Below are positions 15,470-24,354 of a stretch of 64,000 nucleotides of DNA, one piece after another. Origin of the DNA: an uncultured Corynebacterium sp. GTDB taxonomy: Bacteria; Actinomycetota; Actinomycetes; Mycobacteriales; Mycobacteriaceae. Made by a program: the position numbers and the translations under genes. Below the pieces are notes generated by a model. It ran no database searches. It was not told the origin of the DNA and was given only the letters and a program-made list of their open reading frames with translations. How positions within the stretch are numbered: position 1 is the first letter of the stretch; the number at the start of each line of letters is the position of its first letter. The stretch is taken from assembly GCF_943914615.1 (NCBI RefSeq), contig NZ_CALUCS010000013.1, forward strand, positions 1 through 64,000, in the 5' to 3' direction.

Positions 15470-17108
15470 CGTTGCTCTCTTTCTTTTCGGCGCCTTTCTT
15501 GTTGACGCCCACTTCTCCGCCCGAACCATTCCCGTTCTCGCGCGCGGTCTGGTTGGTTGGCGCATCCGCCGGTTCCTCGGCTGGCGCGCCTTCCAGCGCA
15601 TTCGCCGGTTCCTCTGCCAGCACTCCGGCGAGGGGATCGCGGCCTCCGTGAGCTTCGCGGATCGGATCCGGGCTGCGACCCATGATCTGCCGGATGACCA
15701 GCACTGCCATAAACACCAGCAGGCCTAGTCGGACGATGGTCACGGTATCGACCAGCCAGTGCGGTGCTGCCTGGTTCGCAGGTAGGAACTGCCACATGCG
15801 CAGGTACCAATACACAGTCTCCAATGCCGCCCAGCCAAAGACCAATCGCCAGCGGGGGAGAGCCAGCACCAGCAGCGGTACCAGCCAGATGGAGTACTGC
15901 GGGCTCCACACCTTGTTCGTGATCATGAAGGCCAGCGTGGCCAGAAACGCCACCTCGCCGACCCGCGGAGTGCGCGGCGCTGCGAAGATGACAAGCCAGG
16001 CTAGAGCCAGAAGTGTGATGAGCAGCAGTGCGCCTGTCAGCAGGTTGAGAGTCTCAGCGCCTTCGACAGACCTGGTGGGAGACACGCCGTTCCAGGCGTC
16101 ATTACCCACGATGTGCGCAATGACGGCATAGATGGTCGAGCCTTCCCAACCGCGTTCGGAGTTCAGTTTAAAGAACTGCGACCAGCCCTCCGGCGCGAAG
16201 ACCATGATCGGCAGGTTGATGATCAGCCAGCTGGCGAAGGTCCAGCCGACCAGCTTCGCCAACGGAGCCCAGGATCGCTTTCGCAGGCACAGCAGGATCA
16301 GCGCGCCGCCGATGAACGCCGGCCATAGTTTCAGCGCCACGCCCACGCCGGTGGCCACGCCGGCCCAGCCGGGGCGCCGGTTGGCCCAGAAGATGAAGAT
16401 GGCGAGGGCGGCCGCGCAGGTCAGCAAGTCGAAGTTGGTGAAGGCGTGGACGATAACTAGGGGAGAGGCCGCCATCAGCAGCGTGTCCCACACCCGGTTG
16501 CCGGTGAGTTTCGTCATCAGGCCGGTGGCGATCAGCCAGAACAGAGCCAGGAAGAAGGCGTTGACTCCGAAGTAGATCGCGGCGGGCGCCGCCTGCGGCA
16601 GGGGGAGGAAGTTCCACACGGCCTCCACTGGGCGCGCGATTGCGGCCATCAGCCACTGGTACAGGCCGGTGAGCACGGGATATTCCATGTACCGCGTGAC
16701 GCCGTCGTCGACGAAGGAGGTGAAGTAGGGGAAGTCGAGGTTATCCAGCCCGCGGCCGGCATAAAGGGAGACCGTATCGGAGTAGCAGGCGGAGGTGAAT
16801 TGGCGCTTCCCGGACCAGTCCACATAGGGATTGCCCTCGCCGTCGAACCCGGTGCGGATGCACTGTGCCTTCTGCAGCCAACCGAATACTAGGAAGGTGG
16901 CGGCGGTGGCGAGTAGGACGCGCAGGGGAGTCCACCAGTTCGTCCGGCCGATAAGGGCGTGGGCGCCGGGTGGGCCACCGATGAAGCGGATGAATCCGCG
17001 GGCCATCGGCTCGGTGCGGGAGGGCAACACGCGCTGCTCGGTGCCCGGGCTCGCGGCCGAACCCGCGGCCTGGCCCACGGTCGGTTTCCTATGGGTTGAG
17101 GATTCCAT
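15462..17108 (-). CDS. GT87/DUF2029-type membrane glycosyltransferase
   Basis: A 548-residue polytopic membrane protein with about ten helices. It resembles the GT-C mannosyltransferase-like family (DUF2029/GT87) and M. tuberculosis Rv0051, which also follows ponA1. An acidic/aromatic periplasmic loop after the first helix (FPYFTSFVDDGVTRYMEYPVL) fits the catalytic loop of polyprenol-phosphate-sugar-dependent enzymes. A Glu/Ala/Pro-rich tail (about 485-548) is cytosolic. It overlaps ponA by 20 bp, which implies coupled translation and a role in cell-wall glycan assembly. The sugar donor and acceptor are not known. Confidence 0.8.
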   Translation of the reverse strand: MESSTHRKPTVGQAAGSAASPGTEQRVLPSRTEPMARGFIRFIGGPPGAHALIGRTNWWTPLRVLLATAATFLVFGWLQKAQCIRTGFDGEGNPYVDWSGKRQFTSACYSDTVSLYAGRGLDNLDFPYFTSFVDDGVTRYMEYPVLTGLYQWLMAAIARPVEAVWNFLPLPQAAPAAIYFGVNAFFLALFWLIATGLMTKLTGNRVWDTLLMAASPLVIVHAFTNFDLLTCAAALAIFIFWANRRPGWAGVATGVGVALKLWPAFIGGALILLCLRKRSWAPLAKLVGWTFASWLIINLPIMVFAPEGWSQFFKLNSERGWEGSTIYAVIAHIVGNDAWNGVSPTRSVEGAETLNLLTGALLLITLLALAWLVIFAAPRTPRVGEVAFLATLAFMITNKVWSPQYSIWLVPLLVLALPRWRLVFGWAALETVYWYLRMWQFLPANQAAPHWLVDTVTIVRLGLLVFMAVLVIRQIMGRSPDPIREAHGGRDPLAGVLAEEPANALEGAPAEEPADAPTNQTARENGNGSGGEVGVNKKGAEKKESNDG

Positions 17109-19899
17109 CGATTAGGTCTTGTAGATCATTGTTCTGCGGTGGGTTGCCACCCCCAGGGGCCGGGCGCTGCGGTTCGGGGCGCGGAGCGGGTGCCGGCGGG
17201 GAAGCCGGTTCCGGAGCTTCCGGCTCTGCCTGCTGCTGCTCTTGCTGTTGCTCCTGCTCCTGGTAACCACTGTCGCCACCCTGGGCGGATCCACCACCGA
17301 CGTAGCCGCCGCCACCGCCACCGGAGGCCGCTGCGCCGGTGCCGAACTGCTCGACCTCCTTGCCTTCCAGCGAGCGGTCCATCACACCCTTCCAGATCTG
17401 AGCCGGCAGGCCGGAGCCGTACATGATGCCGCCGTAGCTGTTATGAATCGGCTTGCCCTCGGCGGTACCAACCCACACTGCGGTGGACAGCTGCGGGGTG
17501 GAGCCAATCATCCAGGCGTCCTTATTCTCGCCGGTATCGCCCAGCTGAGCCGTACCGGTCTTAGCGGCGGAGGGACGGCCACCGGCCAGCGAGTTGCCGT
17601 TGGAATACGCCGCAATGGGCTGCATCGCCTGGATCAGGCCGTTGGCGACTTCCTCGGAGACCACGCGGTCGCCGTCGTCGTTGGTGTTATCCAGCAGCAC
17701 GTCGCCGTTGGAGTTCTCCACCTTCTCCACGAAGTGCGGGCGGTGGTAGGTTCCGCCGTTGGTCAGGGTTGCCAGCGCGGTGGCCATGTCCAGTGGGCTG
17801 GACTGATACATGCCCAGCGTGATGCCTTCTGCCGGCTTGCCGTTTGCCTCCTGCAGAGTCTTGCCCACGCCCGGCAGCTCCTCGGACACACCCAGGCGGT
17901 GCGCCATGTCGGCAACGTCCTGCGGGCCGCCCTTCAGCGACTGCGTCAAGCGGATGAAGCTGGTGTTCAGGGACTGCTTCAGCGCCTCGGCGATGCTGCA
18001 TGTGCCGCAGCTGGCGCCGCTGACGTTGTTCACCTGCGCGTCACCGGTCATAACGGGGGAGGAGTCGAACTGGTCATTGATGGTGCCGCCCTGGTCCAGG
18101 TATGCGGCCAGCGCCAGGATCTTGAACGTAGAACCGGTCTGCAGGCCCGCTCCGGCGAAGTCGAAGCCCACCGGGTCGTCGCCGCCGTACCAGGAACGCA
18201 CACCACCAGTCTTCGGATCCACCGAGACCACGGCCGTGCGCAGGCCTTCCTGCTGACCCTCGAGCTTCTTGTGGATCTCATCCACCGCATCGGCCTGCAT
18301 CTTCGCGTCGATGGTGGTGGTGATCTTCAGACCACCCGTGTTCACCTGTTCCTCGGTGATACCCGCCCGTTCAAGTTCCTCAATAACCTTCCTCTTGATC
18401 AGGCCATTGGTGCCCACGGCCTGGGTGCTCTCCGCGGTTTCCGCCGGATCCTTCACATCCGGGTACGCGGCGTTCCGCCGGTCCGATTCCTTCATGGCGT
18501 CGATGCTGACCATGCCGTCCAGCACGTAGTTCCAGCGTGCTTCCGCACGCTCGCGGTTGGTCCACGGATCCAGGCCAGAGGGCGCCTGGATGGTCGCGGC
18601 CAGAACCGCGCCTTCCTCCGGGGTGAGGTCCTTGACGTCCTTGTCGAAGTAGGCGTGAGAGGCCGCGCTGATGCCGTAGGCGTTGCGGCCGAAGTAAATG
18701 GTGTTCAGGTAAGCCTCGAGGATCTCGTCCTTCGACCATTCGCGGGCCATCTTCGCGGAGATAACCAGCTCCTTGGCCTTACGGCTCAAGCTAAACTCGT
18801 CGCCCACCAGTGCGTTCTTCACGTACTGCTGGGTAATGGTCGAGCCACCGCCGGCGCCTTCGCGGCCCAGCACCTGGCCGACCGCCGCGCGGGCGAAGCC
18901 GGAGACGGAGAAGCCGGGGTTACTGTAGAACTCGCGGTCCTCGGCGGCCAGCACGGCCTGCCGAACTGCCATCGGGACTTCGTCGATCTTGACGTTCTGA
19001 CGGTTGCCCTCCGGCGGCACGATGCGCGCCAGCTCAGTGTCGTTATCGCTGGCCATAATGTAGGAGATCTGGTTGTTCACCAGCTCTTCCGGCTCCGGCA
19101 CCTTCGTCACCGAATACGCCGTAAAGAACGCCACCAGCGGCACGATAATCAGCACCGCCATGACGGCTGCCAGACCTGCGAAGAAGTTACGCAGGGTGCG
19201 CTTGTCGCGCCAGCTGCGCTTCTTGCGCGTCCTTGCCTTTAGCTTTCCGTCGCCCACGGATCGGGATCCATTCTTTTTCACGCGAGTCTGTGGTCCATTC
19301 TTATTGGGCCCGTTCTGGCCGTTGTTCTGTGGCCTCTTTCTTTGTGACGCCGCCGCCCCCGCAGCGCCAGCCCCAGCTCCCGCTGCGGCTCCTGCCCGGC
19401 GGGAACCTCCGGACTTCACCGGCTTAGTGCCGCGACCCTGCGCCGGCTTGCCGCGCGCTGGCTTGCCCTGCGCCGGCTTGCCGCGCGCTGGCTTGCCCTG
19501 CGACGGACGGCCCTTCACCGGACGACCCTTGGCGGGACGCCCCTGGGCAGACTGACCCTGTGCGGGACGCCCCTGGGCGCTGCGGCGCTTGCCCGGCTGA
19601 GCACCCCGGCCCTGTGCCGGCTTACCTTGCGCCGGCTTGCCGTGCGCAGCTCGACGCTGGCCAGGCTGACCGGGCTGACCCGATCGACCCCGAACCGGGC
19701 GGCCCTGCGCAGGCTTGCCGTGCGCAGGCCTGCCATTCACGGCTCGACGCCTGCCCGACTGAGCTCCCTGGCCCTGTGCCGGCTTACCTTTTGCAGGCTT
19801 ACCCGGTTGCCCCGGCTTCCGCTGTCCGCCACGGCCGGCGCCGGAATTTCCGGACCCACCGCGGGAGAACGGGTTCTTGGACGGCTTGTCGCTACTCAA
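17089..19899 (-). CDS. ponA: Bifunctional class A penicillin-binding protein
   Basis: A 936-residue peptidoglycan synthase. A very long, basic, Gly/Lys/Pro/Gln repeat tail faces the cytosol (about residues 20-165; units KPAQG and RPAQG), then an Ala/Gly patch and a Lys/Arg stretch up to the single TM helix (about 239-262). The GT51 domain follows with catalytic Glu in AEDREFYSNPG (E320) and GGGSTITQQYVKN. The transpeptidase domain has STFK, SLNTSF and KTGTAQ. A Pro/Gln tail ends it. It overlaps DUF5318 upstream by 8 bp. The N-terminal extension is unusually long for a class A PBP. Confidence 0.95.
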   Translation of the reverse strand: MSSDKPSKNPFSRGGSGNSGAGRGGQRKPGQPGKPAKGKPAQGQGAQSGRRRAVNGRPAHGKPAQGRPVRGRSGQPGQPGQRRAAHGKPAQGKPAQGRGAQPGKRRSAQGRPAQGQSAQGRPAKGRPVKGRPSQGKPARGKPAQGKPARGKPAQGRGTKPVKSGGSRRAGAAAGAGAGAAGAAASQRKRPQNNGQNGPNKNGPQTRVKKNGSRSVGDGKLKARTRKKRSWRDKRTLRNFFAGLAAVMAVLIIVPLVAFFTAYSVTKVPEPEELVNNQISYIMASDNDTELARIVPPEGNRQNVKIDEVPMAVRQAVLAAEDREFYSNPGFSVSGFARAAVGQVLGREGAGGGSTITQQYVKNALVGDEFSLSRKAKELVISAKMAREWSKDEILEAYLNTIYFGRNAYGISAASHAYFDKDVKDLTPEEGAVLAATIQAPSGLDPWTNRERAEARWNYVLDGMVSIDAMKESDRRNAAYPDVKDPAETAESTQAVGTNGLIKRKVIEELERAGITEEQVNTGGLKITTTIDAKMQADAVDEIHKKLEGQQEGLRTAVVSVDPKTGGVRSWYGGDDPVGFDFAGAGLQTGSTFKILALAAYLDQGGTINDQFDSSPVMTGDAQVNNVSGASCGTCSIAEALKQSLNTSFIRLTQSLKGGPQDVADMAHRLGVSEELPGVGKTLQEANGKPAEGITLGMYQSSPLDMATALATLTNGGTYHRPHFVEKVENSNGDVLLDNTNDDGDRVVSEEVANGLIQAMQPIAAYSNGNSLAGGRPSAAKTGTAQLGDTGENKDAWMIGSTPQLSTAVWVGTAEGKPIHNSYGGIMYGSGLPAQIWKGVMDRSLEGKEVEQFGTGAAASGGGGGGYVGGGSAQGGDSGYQEQEQQQEQQQAEPEAPEPASPPAPAPRPEPQRPAPGGGNPPQNNDLQDLIDGILNP

Positions 19900-20299
19900 C
19901 TAGACGAGTCTCCTGATTGTCGATCGTGATTCCGATCAGCTCTTCTCGGATCAAGTGATTCCATCTACACTTCATGCACACTTCAACGGTGTGTATCGAG
20001 AACTCAGCATCCTGCTGCGCATTCACTAGCGCATCAATAACACCATTGATCTCTCTTACACTACGCGCTGTACCCGACTTTTCACCTAATACATCGCCGT
20101 GAATCCACTGCGTTTCCCTTAAATCATGCCTTCCGCACACCGGACACGGGCGGTCGACTGCCTGACCTAGAACCTCCGCGGACGAAAGGAGCCGCGGGGT
20201 GGCGTCACCAACAAAGCGCTCGACCCCGCGCACCTGAGAAAGAGTGCGACGGCGATCGAGTGACCTATCAATAACCCTTCGCGAAATCGACACACCCAC
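19892..20299 (-). CDS. DUF5318 protein with zinc-ribbon-like cysteines
   Basis: A 135-residue protein matching the actinobacterial DUF5318 family encoded upstream of ponA. Two CxxC pairs (CPVC and CMKC, about 55 residues apart) could bind zinc. The intervening segment RETQWIHGDVLGEKSGTARS is the conserved part. It is first in a minus-strand operon with ponA and the GT87 gene (8-bp overlap) and divergent from ino1. Its role is unknown; context suggests cell-wall or cell-cycle control. Confidence 0.85.
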   Translation of the reverse strand: MGVSISRRVIDRSLDRRRTLSQVRGVERFVGDATPRLLSSAEVLGQAVDRPCPVCGRHDLRETQWIHGDVLGEKSGTARSVREINGVIDALVNAQQDAEFSIHTVEVCMKCRWNHLIREELIGITIDNQETRLVE

Positions 20300-20342
20300 A
20301 TTCTAAACACGGCCCGGACAACCCCCACCCTGCGCGAGCTTA

Positions 20343-20375
20343 ATCGATAAACCAACCCGGCTTGATCGGTAAACC
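20343..20375 (+). promoter_or_regulatory. Direct repeats upstream of ino1, candidate regulator site
   Basis: ATCGATAAACC (20343-20353) and ATCGGTAAACC (20365-20375) lie 22 bp apart, two helical turns, and about 50-80 bp before the ino1 start. TAGCGT (20411-20416) is 7 bases before the ATG and is the likely -10. This arrangement suits an activator bound on one DNA face; C. glutamicum regulates ino1 by the LacI-type IpsA, but I cannot say that this is its site. Confidence 0.45.
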
Positions 20376-20423
20376 TGCCGACGAAGAGCGGTTTTCACCA
20401 GCCCACAACCTAGCGTTGACCGC

Positions 20424-21515
20424 ATGACATCTAAGACTTGCAACATCGCAATCGTGGGTCTCGGCAACTGCGCGACCTCACTGATCCAGGGAATTCACCT
20501 GTATTCCGACGCCGCCGCGACCGAGAACGTCCCCGGCCTCATGCACACCCAGTTCGGCCCCTACTCGGTCGGCGACGTGCGCGTGACCGCCGCCTTCGAC
20601 GTGGACGCCGACAAGGTAGGCAAGGACGTCTCCGAAGCCATCGATGCGGGCATGAACTGCACCATCAAAATCGCCGACGTGCCCCACACCGGCGTGACCG
20701 TACAGCGCGGCCACACCTTCGACGGCCTGGGCCGCCACTACCAGGAAAGCATCACCGAATCCGACGCAGAGCCCGTCGACGTGCCACAGGCTCTGCGCGA
20801 CGCCAACGTGGACGTGCTGGTCAGCTACCTGCCCGTCGGCTCCGAAGAGGCCGACCGCTTCTACGCGCAGTGCGCCATCGACGCAGGCTGCGCCTTCGTC
20901 AACGCCCTGCCAGTATTCATCGCCTCTGACCCGGAGTGGGCAGAGAAGTTCCGCGCAGCTGGCCTGCCAATCGTCGGCGACGACATCAAGTCCCAGGTCG
21001 GCGCTACCATCACCCACCGTGTGCTGGCCCGCCTCTTCGAGGAGCGCGGCGTGCGCCTGGAACGCACCATGCAGCTGAACGTCGGCGGCAACATGGACTT
21101 CAAGAACATGCTGGACCGCGACCGCCTGGAATCCAAGAAGATCTCCAAGACCCAGGCCGTGACCTCCAACCTGCAGGAAAGCCCGCTAGCCGGCAAGGTA
21201 CACGACCGCAACGTCCACATCGGACCGTCCGACTACGTCGAGTGGCTGGACGACCGCAAGTGGGCCTACGTCCGCCTGGAGGGCTCCGCCTTCGGCGAAG
21301 TGCCGCTGAACCTGGAGTACAAGCTGGAGGTCTGGGACTCCCCGAACTCCGCGGGCATCATCATCGACGCAGTGCGTGCCGCGAAGATCGCGCTGGACAG
21401 GGGAGTGGCAGGCCCGGTTGAGGCAGCCTCCAGCTACCTGATGAAGTCCCCGCCGACACAGCTGCCGGACGACGTCGCCCGCGCGCAGCTGGAAGAGTTC
21501 ATCAACGGCGCATAA
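20424..21515 (+). CDS. ino1: Inositol-1-phosphate synthase
   Basis: A 363-residue NAD-dependent enzyme converting glucose 6-phosphate to myo-inositol 1-phosphate, the entry step to phosphatidylinositol, mycothiol and lipoglycans. The Rossmann motif VGLGNCATSLIQGIHLY opens the protein. The conserved GDDIKSQVGATITHR (phosphate and NAD contacts) and NVGGNMDFKNML segments of actinobacterial MIPS are intact. No Shine-Dalgarno precedes the ATG and a -10-like TAGCGT lies 7 bases upstream, so it is probably leaderless. Divergent from the DUF5318-ponA operon. Confidence 0.96.
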   Translation: MTSKTCNIAIVGLGNCATSLIQGIHLYSDAAATENVPGLMHTQFGPYSVGDVRVTAAFDVDADKVGKDVSEAIDAGMNCTIKIADVPHTGVTVQRGHTFDGLGRHYQESITESDAEPVDVPQALRDANVDVLVSYLPVGSEEADRFYAQCAIDAGCAFVNALPVFIASDPEWAEKFRAAGLPIVGDDIKSQVGATITHRVLARLFEERGVRLERTMQLNVGGNMDFKNMLDRDRLESKKISKTQAVTSNLQESPLAGKVHDRNVHIGPSDYVEWLDDRKWAYVRLEGSAFGEVPLNLEYKLEVWDSPNSAGIIIDAVRAAKIALDRGVAGPVEAASSYLMKSPPTQLPDDVARAQLEEFINGA

Positions 21516-21606
21516 ACGCTGGGCACGGGAATCGTGGGGGCAAAAACAGCCGTACTAGGCGACCCTCATGAGCATTTACTTGCAAAACTGTTGTATTTTA
21601 GTACCT

Positions 21607-22074
21607 ATGGCTTCCACATCTCTCGAAATTGCCAAGAAACTGCGCCTCCCGTTGACGCGCCTGTACCTGCTGTACTTCCGCCAAACGGAGAGCTCGCACA
21701 TCAGCATGGCGCAACTGTCGATCCTCATGATCCTCGAGGAAAACGGCCCAATGCGCATCAGCCAGATCGCGGCGACTGAGACGATCCGCATGCCCACCGC
21801 CTCCAACGCAGTCAACCAGCTGGAGACGATGGAACTGGTCACCCGCGTGCGCGACACCTCCGACCGCCGCGGTGTGAGCGTCGCCCTCACCGACAAGGGG
21901 CGCGAGGAGCTCGAGCGCCTGGGCGAAGAGCGTGCCGAGCAGCTAGCCAGCATGCTGGACAGCCTCAGCGAGGAAGAACTCAAGGAAGTTGCGGACGCCA
22001 CCTCTGTCATCGAGCTGGTTCTGCGCCGCTACACTGAAGCTATAGAGGCAAAGCTGAACAACGACCAGCACTAA
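21607..22074 (+). CDS. MarR-family transcriptional regulator
   Basis: A 155-residue winged-helix protein with the DNA-recognition segment MRISQIAATETIRMPTASNAVNQLETMELVTRVRD and the wing DTSDRRGVSVALTDKG. I chose the ATG at 21607; the frame extends to 21568 but without a ribosome site. It lies 26 bp before a universal stress protein gene on the same strand, so the two may be co-transcribed. Ligand and targets are not evident. Confidence 0.87.
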   Translation: MASTSLEIAKKLRLPLTRLYLLYFRQTESSHISMAQLSILMILEENGPMRISQIAATETIRMPTASNAVNQLETMELVTRVRDTSDRRGVSVALTDKGREELERLGEERAEQLASMLDSLSEEELKEVADATSVIELVLRRYTEAIEAKLNNDQH

Positions 22075-22099
22075 AGCTGGAGCTAGCGAGCAATTTTCC

Positions 22100-23029
22100 T
22101 TGAGCAACACCCCTAAGTCCGCCGACCCCCTCCGCCTACTCCTCACGTGGCGCCCCGAATCCGCAGGTGACGAGGCCGCACAGGTCGCCGCCTGGATCGG
22201 TCGCACGGAAACCATTGCCCTGCGCACCGCCACGGTCATCTCGCGCTCCTGGACGGCGCAGCCGGAACTGGAGTTCGATAGTTACTCGGAGTGGCTCGAC
22301 AAAGAATCCAAGGCCGTCTCCTCCGCCGCGCAGAAGGCCCTCGCTCTGGCCAAGCTGCCGGAGAAGATGTTGGACGCCGACGAGCCCTCCACTGTCACTG
22401 TTGATCACTCGGAAACGAAGGCTCTTATTGACGCCGCCGCCGAGTTCAACGCTGACATGATGATCTTGGGCTCCCACCCCGCCGCGCCGCATTCTCGCTT
22501 CCGAATTGGCTCGACGGCTGACGCACTGCTGCACTACGCTCCGCTGCCACTACTGCTGGCTCCGCGGACGCCGAAGCTGTCGAAACGTGGCGTCACCAGA
22601 GTCAATTGCTGTTACATCGACACCGACCAGTCGCACGAGGCCCTGCGCCGCGCCGCCGACCTAGCGCACCGTTGGAATGTTCCGCTGCGGCTGGTGGCGT
22701 TTAGCCCACGCGGGGCGACGATGTACCCGACGGAGACGGAGTTCATCGACAACTCGGACATGATGGTCGAGTGGCGTGAGCAGGCACTGGCGCTGCTGGA
22801 CCGGGGCCGGGACCGTGCTCTGAACAGGCACAGCGACCTGACCGTGCAGATGGAGGTCGGCAGCGGATACGGCTGGTCCGGTGCGATCAACGCCCTGAAG
22901 TGGAAGAAGGGCGATCTGCTGGTGATGGGGTCCAGCACGCTGGGTGGTTTCCACCGCGTGTTCATTGGCCCGTCGACGAACCAGATTCTGCGGCACAGCC
23001 CGGTGCCGGTCCTGCTGAGCACCGTCTAG
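22100..23029 (+). CDS. Universal stress protein, tandem UspA domains
   Basis: A 309-residue protein of two UspA folds (about 1-155 and 160-309). The second ends with an ATP-type motif, MGSSTLGGFHRVFIGPSTNQ, matching G-x2-G-x9-G-S/T; the first has a weaker version (GSHPAAPHSRFRIGSTADAL). TTG at 22100 is the only start that keeps the first strand, but its ribosome site is weak. Such proteins sense nucleotide state during stress in the cytosol. It follows a MarR gene by 26 bp. Confidence 0.88.
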   Translation: MSNTPKSADPLRLLLTWRPESAGDEAAQVAAWIGRTETIALRTATVISRSWTAQPELEFDSYSEWLDKESKAVSSAAQKALALAKLPEKMLDADEPSTVTVDHSETKALIDAAAEFNADMMILGSHPAAPHSRFRIGSTADALLHYAPLPLLLAPRTPKLSKRGVTRVNCCYIDTDQSHEALRRAADLAHRWNVPLRLVAFSPRGATMYPTETEFIDNSDMMVEWREQALALLDRGRDRALNRHSDLTVQMEVGSGYGWSGAINALKWKKGDLLVMGSSTLGGFHRVFIGPSTNQILRHSPVPVLLSTV

Positions 23030-23151
23030 CGCGCCCTAGTGTGCCGCCCGGGGCGGCGGTGGCGCGCGAGGCGGCGCTACGTGAGCTCGCGCGGTGCGAG
23101 AACTTGCACGGGTTCTGATTAAGTAACGGTGGGTGTAGATTTGAGGTCATT

Positions 23152-23733
23152 ATGAGCAATGATGGTTTGAACAACGGCCCCTCACCTGCTGATAACCCGG
23201 ACTCTTCCTCCCAGCCCGCGGGCTCCTCGCCAGGCGCCTCCACGCCCGACGGGTCCTCGCCCGCAAGCTCCCAGCCTGGCGCATCCTCACCCGAGGGCTC
23301 CCATCTCGAAATGTCCGAGCTGGATCGTCCCAGCGCCCCCTCCGAGCTGGACTACGAGGCCGACCCATTGCTCCGCCTCGAGCGCAACAATAGGTCCACT
23401 CGCCAAGCGATTTGGTTCTTCGTCGGCATAATCGTGGCCACCACTTTGTCCGCGATCCTGGTCTGGATTGCGTCCAAGGTCATCGGCGGCCCCTACTGCG
23501 AGGCAGACTCCTCCGCACAGCTGTGCAGTCGAACCTTCCAGTTGTTGTTCGCCATCATCCCCACCTCCGTGGCATTCTTTGGGCTGTTCGGCTCGGCTTT
23601 CATCACCTACTACAAGTGGAAGAACCACCAACGCTGGCGCCCATGGGTAGCGGTGATTTGGTTCATCATGCCGTTCTGCATGGCTTGGATCACGTCGGTC
23701 GGCGCGTACCTGCTTCTCGATCACGGCCTCTAA
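23152..23733 (+). CDS. Membrane protein with Ser/Pro-rich cytosolic head
   Basis: A 193-residue protein. Residues about 1-80 are low-complexity Ser/Pro/Gly, then three hydrophobic segments follow (about 84-110, 128-150 and 163-187) with Lys/Trp-rich connecting loops (YKWKNHQRWRP). Two Cys (GGPYCEADSSAQLCS) in the first outer loop could form a disulfide. GAGG five bases before the ATG supports the start. I do not recognise the family. It is a single gene between the stress protein and the repeat-rich gap before leuS. Confidence 0.6.
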   Translation: MSNDGLNNGPSPADNPDSSSQPAGSSPGASTPDGSSPASSQPGASSPEGSHLEMSELDRPSAPSELDYEADPLLRLERNNRSTRQAIWFFVGIIVATTLSAILVWIASKVIGGPYCEADSSAQLCSRTFQLLFAIIPTSVAFFGLFGSAFITYYKWKNHQRWRPWVAVIWFIMPFCMAWITSVGAYLLLDHGL

Positions 23734-23815
23734 ATCCTCTAGTTCTCCAACCTCCGTATCACTTCCACGAGCTCCGCGCCTCACTTCCGCCAGCCCCGCC
23801 TGGTCTCGCGGGCAG

Positions 23816-23925
23816 TGTCCCAAATCTTCCACTTTCGACAGGTAGCATCTGTGAAGCACAGAGTTTGCAAACTTCTGACCTGCAGGAATAGAAACATATA
23901 AAAACAGAGTGGAAGATTTGGGACA
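23816..23925. repeat. Inverted-repeat element IR-3 (GTGTCCCAAATC subfamily)
   Basis: A perfect 18-bp inverted repeat pairs 23816-23833 (TGTCCCAAATCTTCCACT) with 23908-23925. The interior carries GTTTGCAAAC (23863-23872) and, on the minus strand, the core GCAGGTCAGA (complement of 23874-23883). The element is 110 bp and lies between two convergent genes, 170 bp upstream of its relative IR-4. Confidence 0.85.
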
Positions 23926-23956
23926 ACCCCCGGATCGTCCCCTTTAAGCCCATCCG

Positions 23957-24034
23957 AGCCAACCCTTCCGAAGTAGACCCAGCCGGACCCTCCTAACCCA
24001 TCCCAGCCGACACCTCCGAACTAGACTCAGCCAG
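23957..24034 (+). repeat. Imperfect direct repeat between IR-3 and IR-4
   Basis: Two copies of a roughly 28-bp unit containing TCCGAAnTAGACnCAGCC occur at about 23957-23984 and 24006-24033. With IR-3 and IR-4 they fill most of the 620-bp gap 23734-24354, which has no gene that I can support. Confidence 0.55.
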
Positions 24035-24084
24035 AGAGACACTCCAATTGATACGTCTCCGAGGATGATCAGAAAGCCTTAAAC

Positions 24085-24207
24085 GGGGCAATGTCCCAAA
24101 TCCTCGAGTTATTGAAAGTAGAGAGTTTGAAGCTCAAAATGGCAACTCTCTGACCTGCGGAAATAGAATATTTATGTTGTAAGACGTGGAATTTGGGACA
24201 TTCGCCC
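24085..24207. repeat. Inverted-repeat element IR-4 (AATGTCCCAAAT subfamily)
   Basis: Arms AATGTCCCAAAT (24090-24101) and ATTTGGGACATT (24191-24202) are perfect; outer GGGGC/GCCCC pairs (24085-24089 with 24204-24207 region) extend the stem with a one-base bulge. The core GCAGGTCAGA lies on the minus strand (complement of 24149-24158), next to GAGTTGCCATTTTGAGC. Arm sequence is shared with IR-3; the interiors are related but diverged. Confidence 0.75.
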
Positions 24208-24221
24208 CTCCAGCGGGGCGG
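24204..24221 (-). terminator. Putative leuS terminator hairpin
   Basis: CGCCCC/GGGGCG around a TCCAGC loop lies about 135 bp past the leuS stop on the minus strand and merges with the arm of IR-4. A further GC-rich inverted repeat (CGGGCGCCC, about 24318-24350) lies nearer the gene. Neither has a long T-run, so termination here is only probable. Confidence 0.4.
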
Positions 24222-24354
24222 CAAGTCAGCGGGGAGCGGCGGCACAGCACCGCGCCCCCGGAGAACGGGGGAGAGCCACCCCGGGGCACAGCGGGCGACA
24301 CCCGTGCACCGGGCGCCCAAGCGCGGGCACCCAAGCGCGGGCGCCCGCCGCCCG

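Noticed and set aside
17242..19242. Open frame of 666 codons on the plus strand
   Set aside because: It lies wholly antisense to ponA, whose GT51 and transpeptidase motifs are clear. The plus-strand translation has no family resemblance and arises from GC-rich third-position bias.
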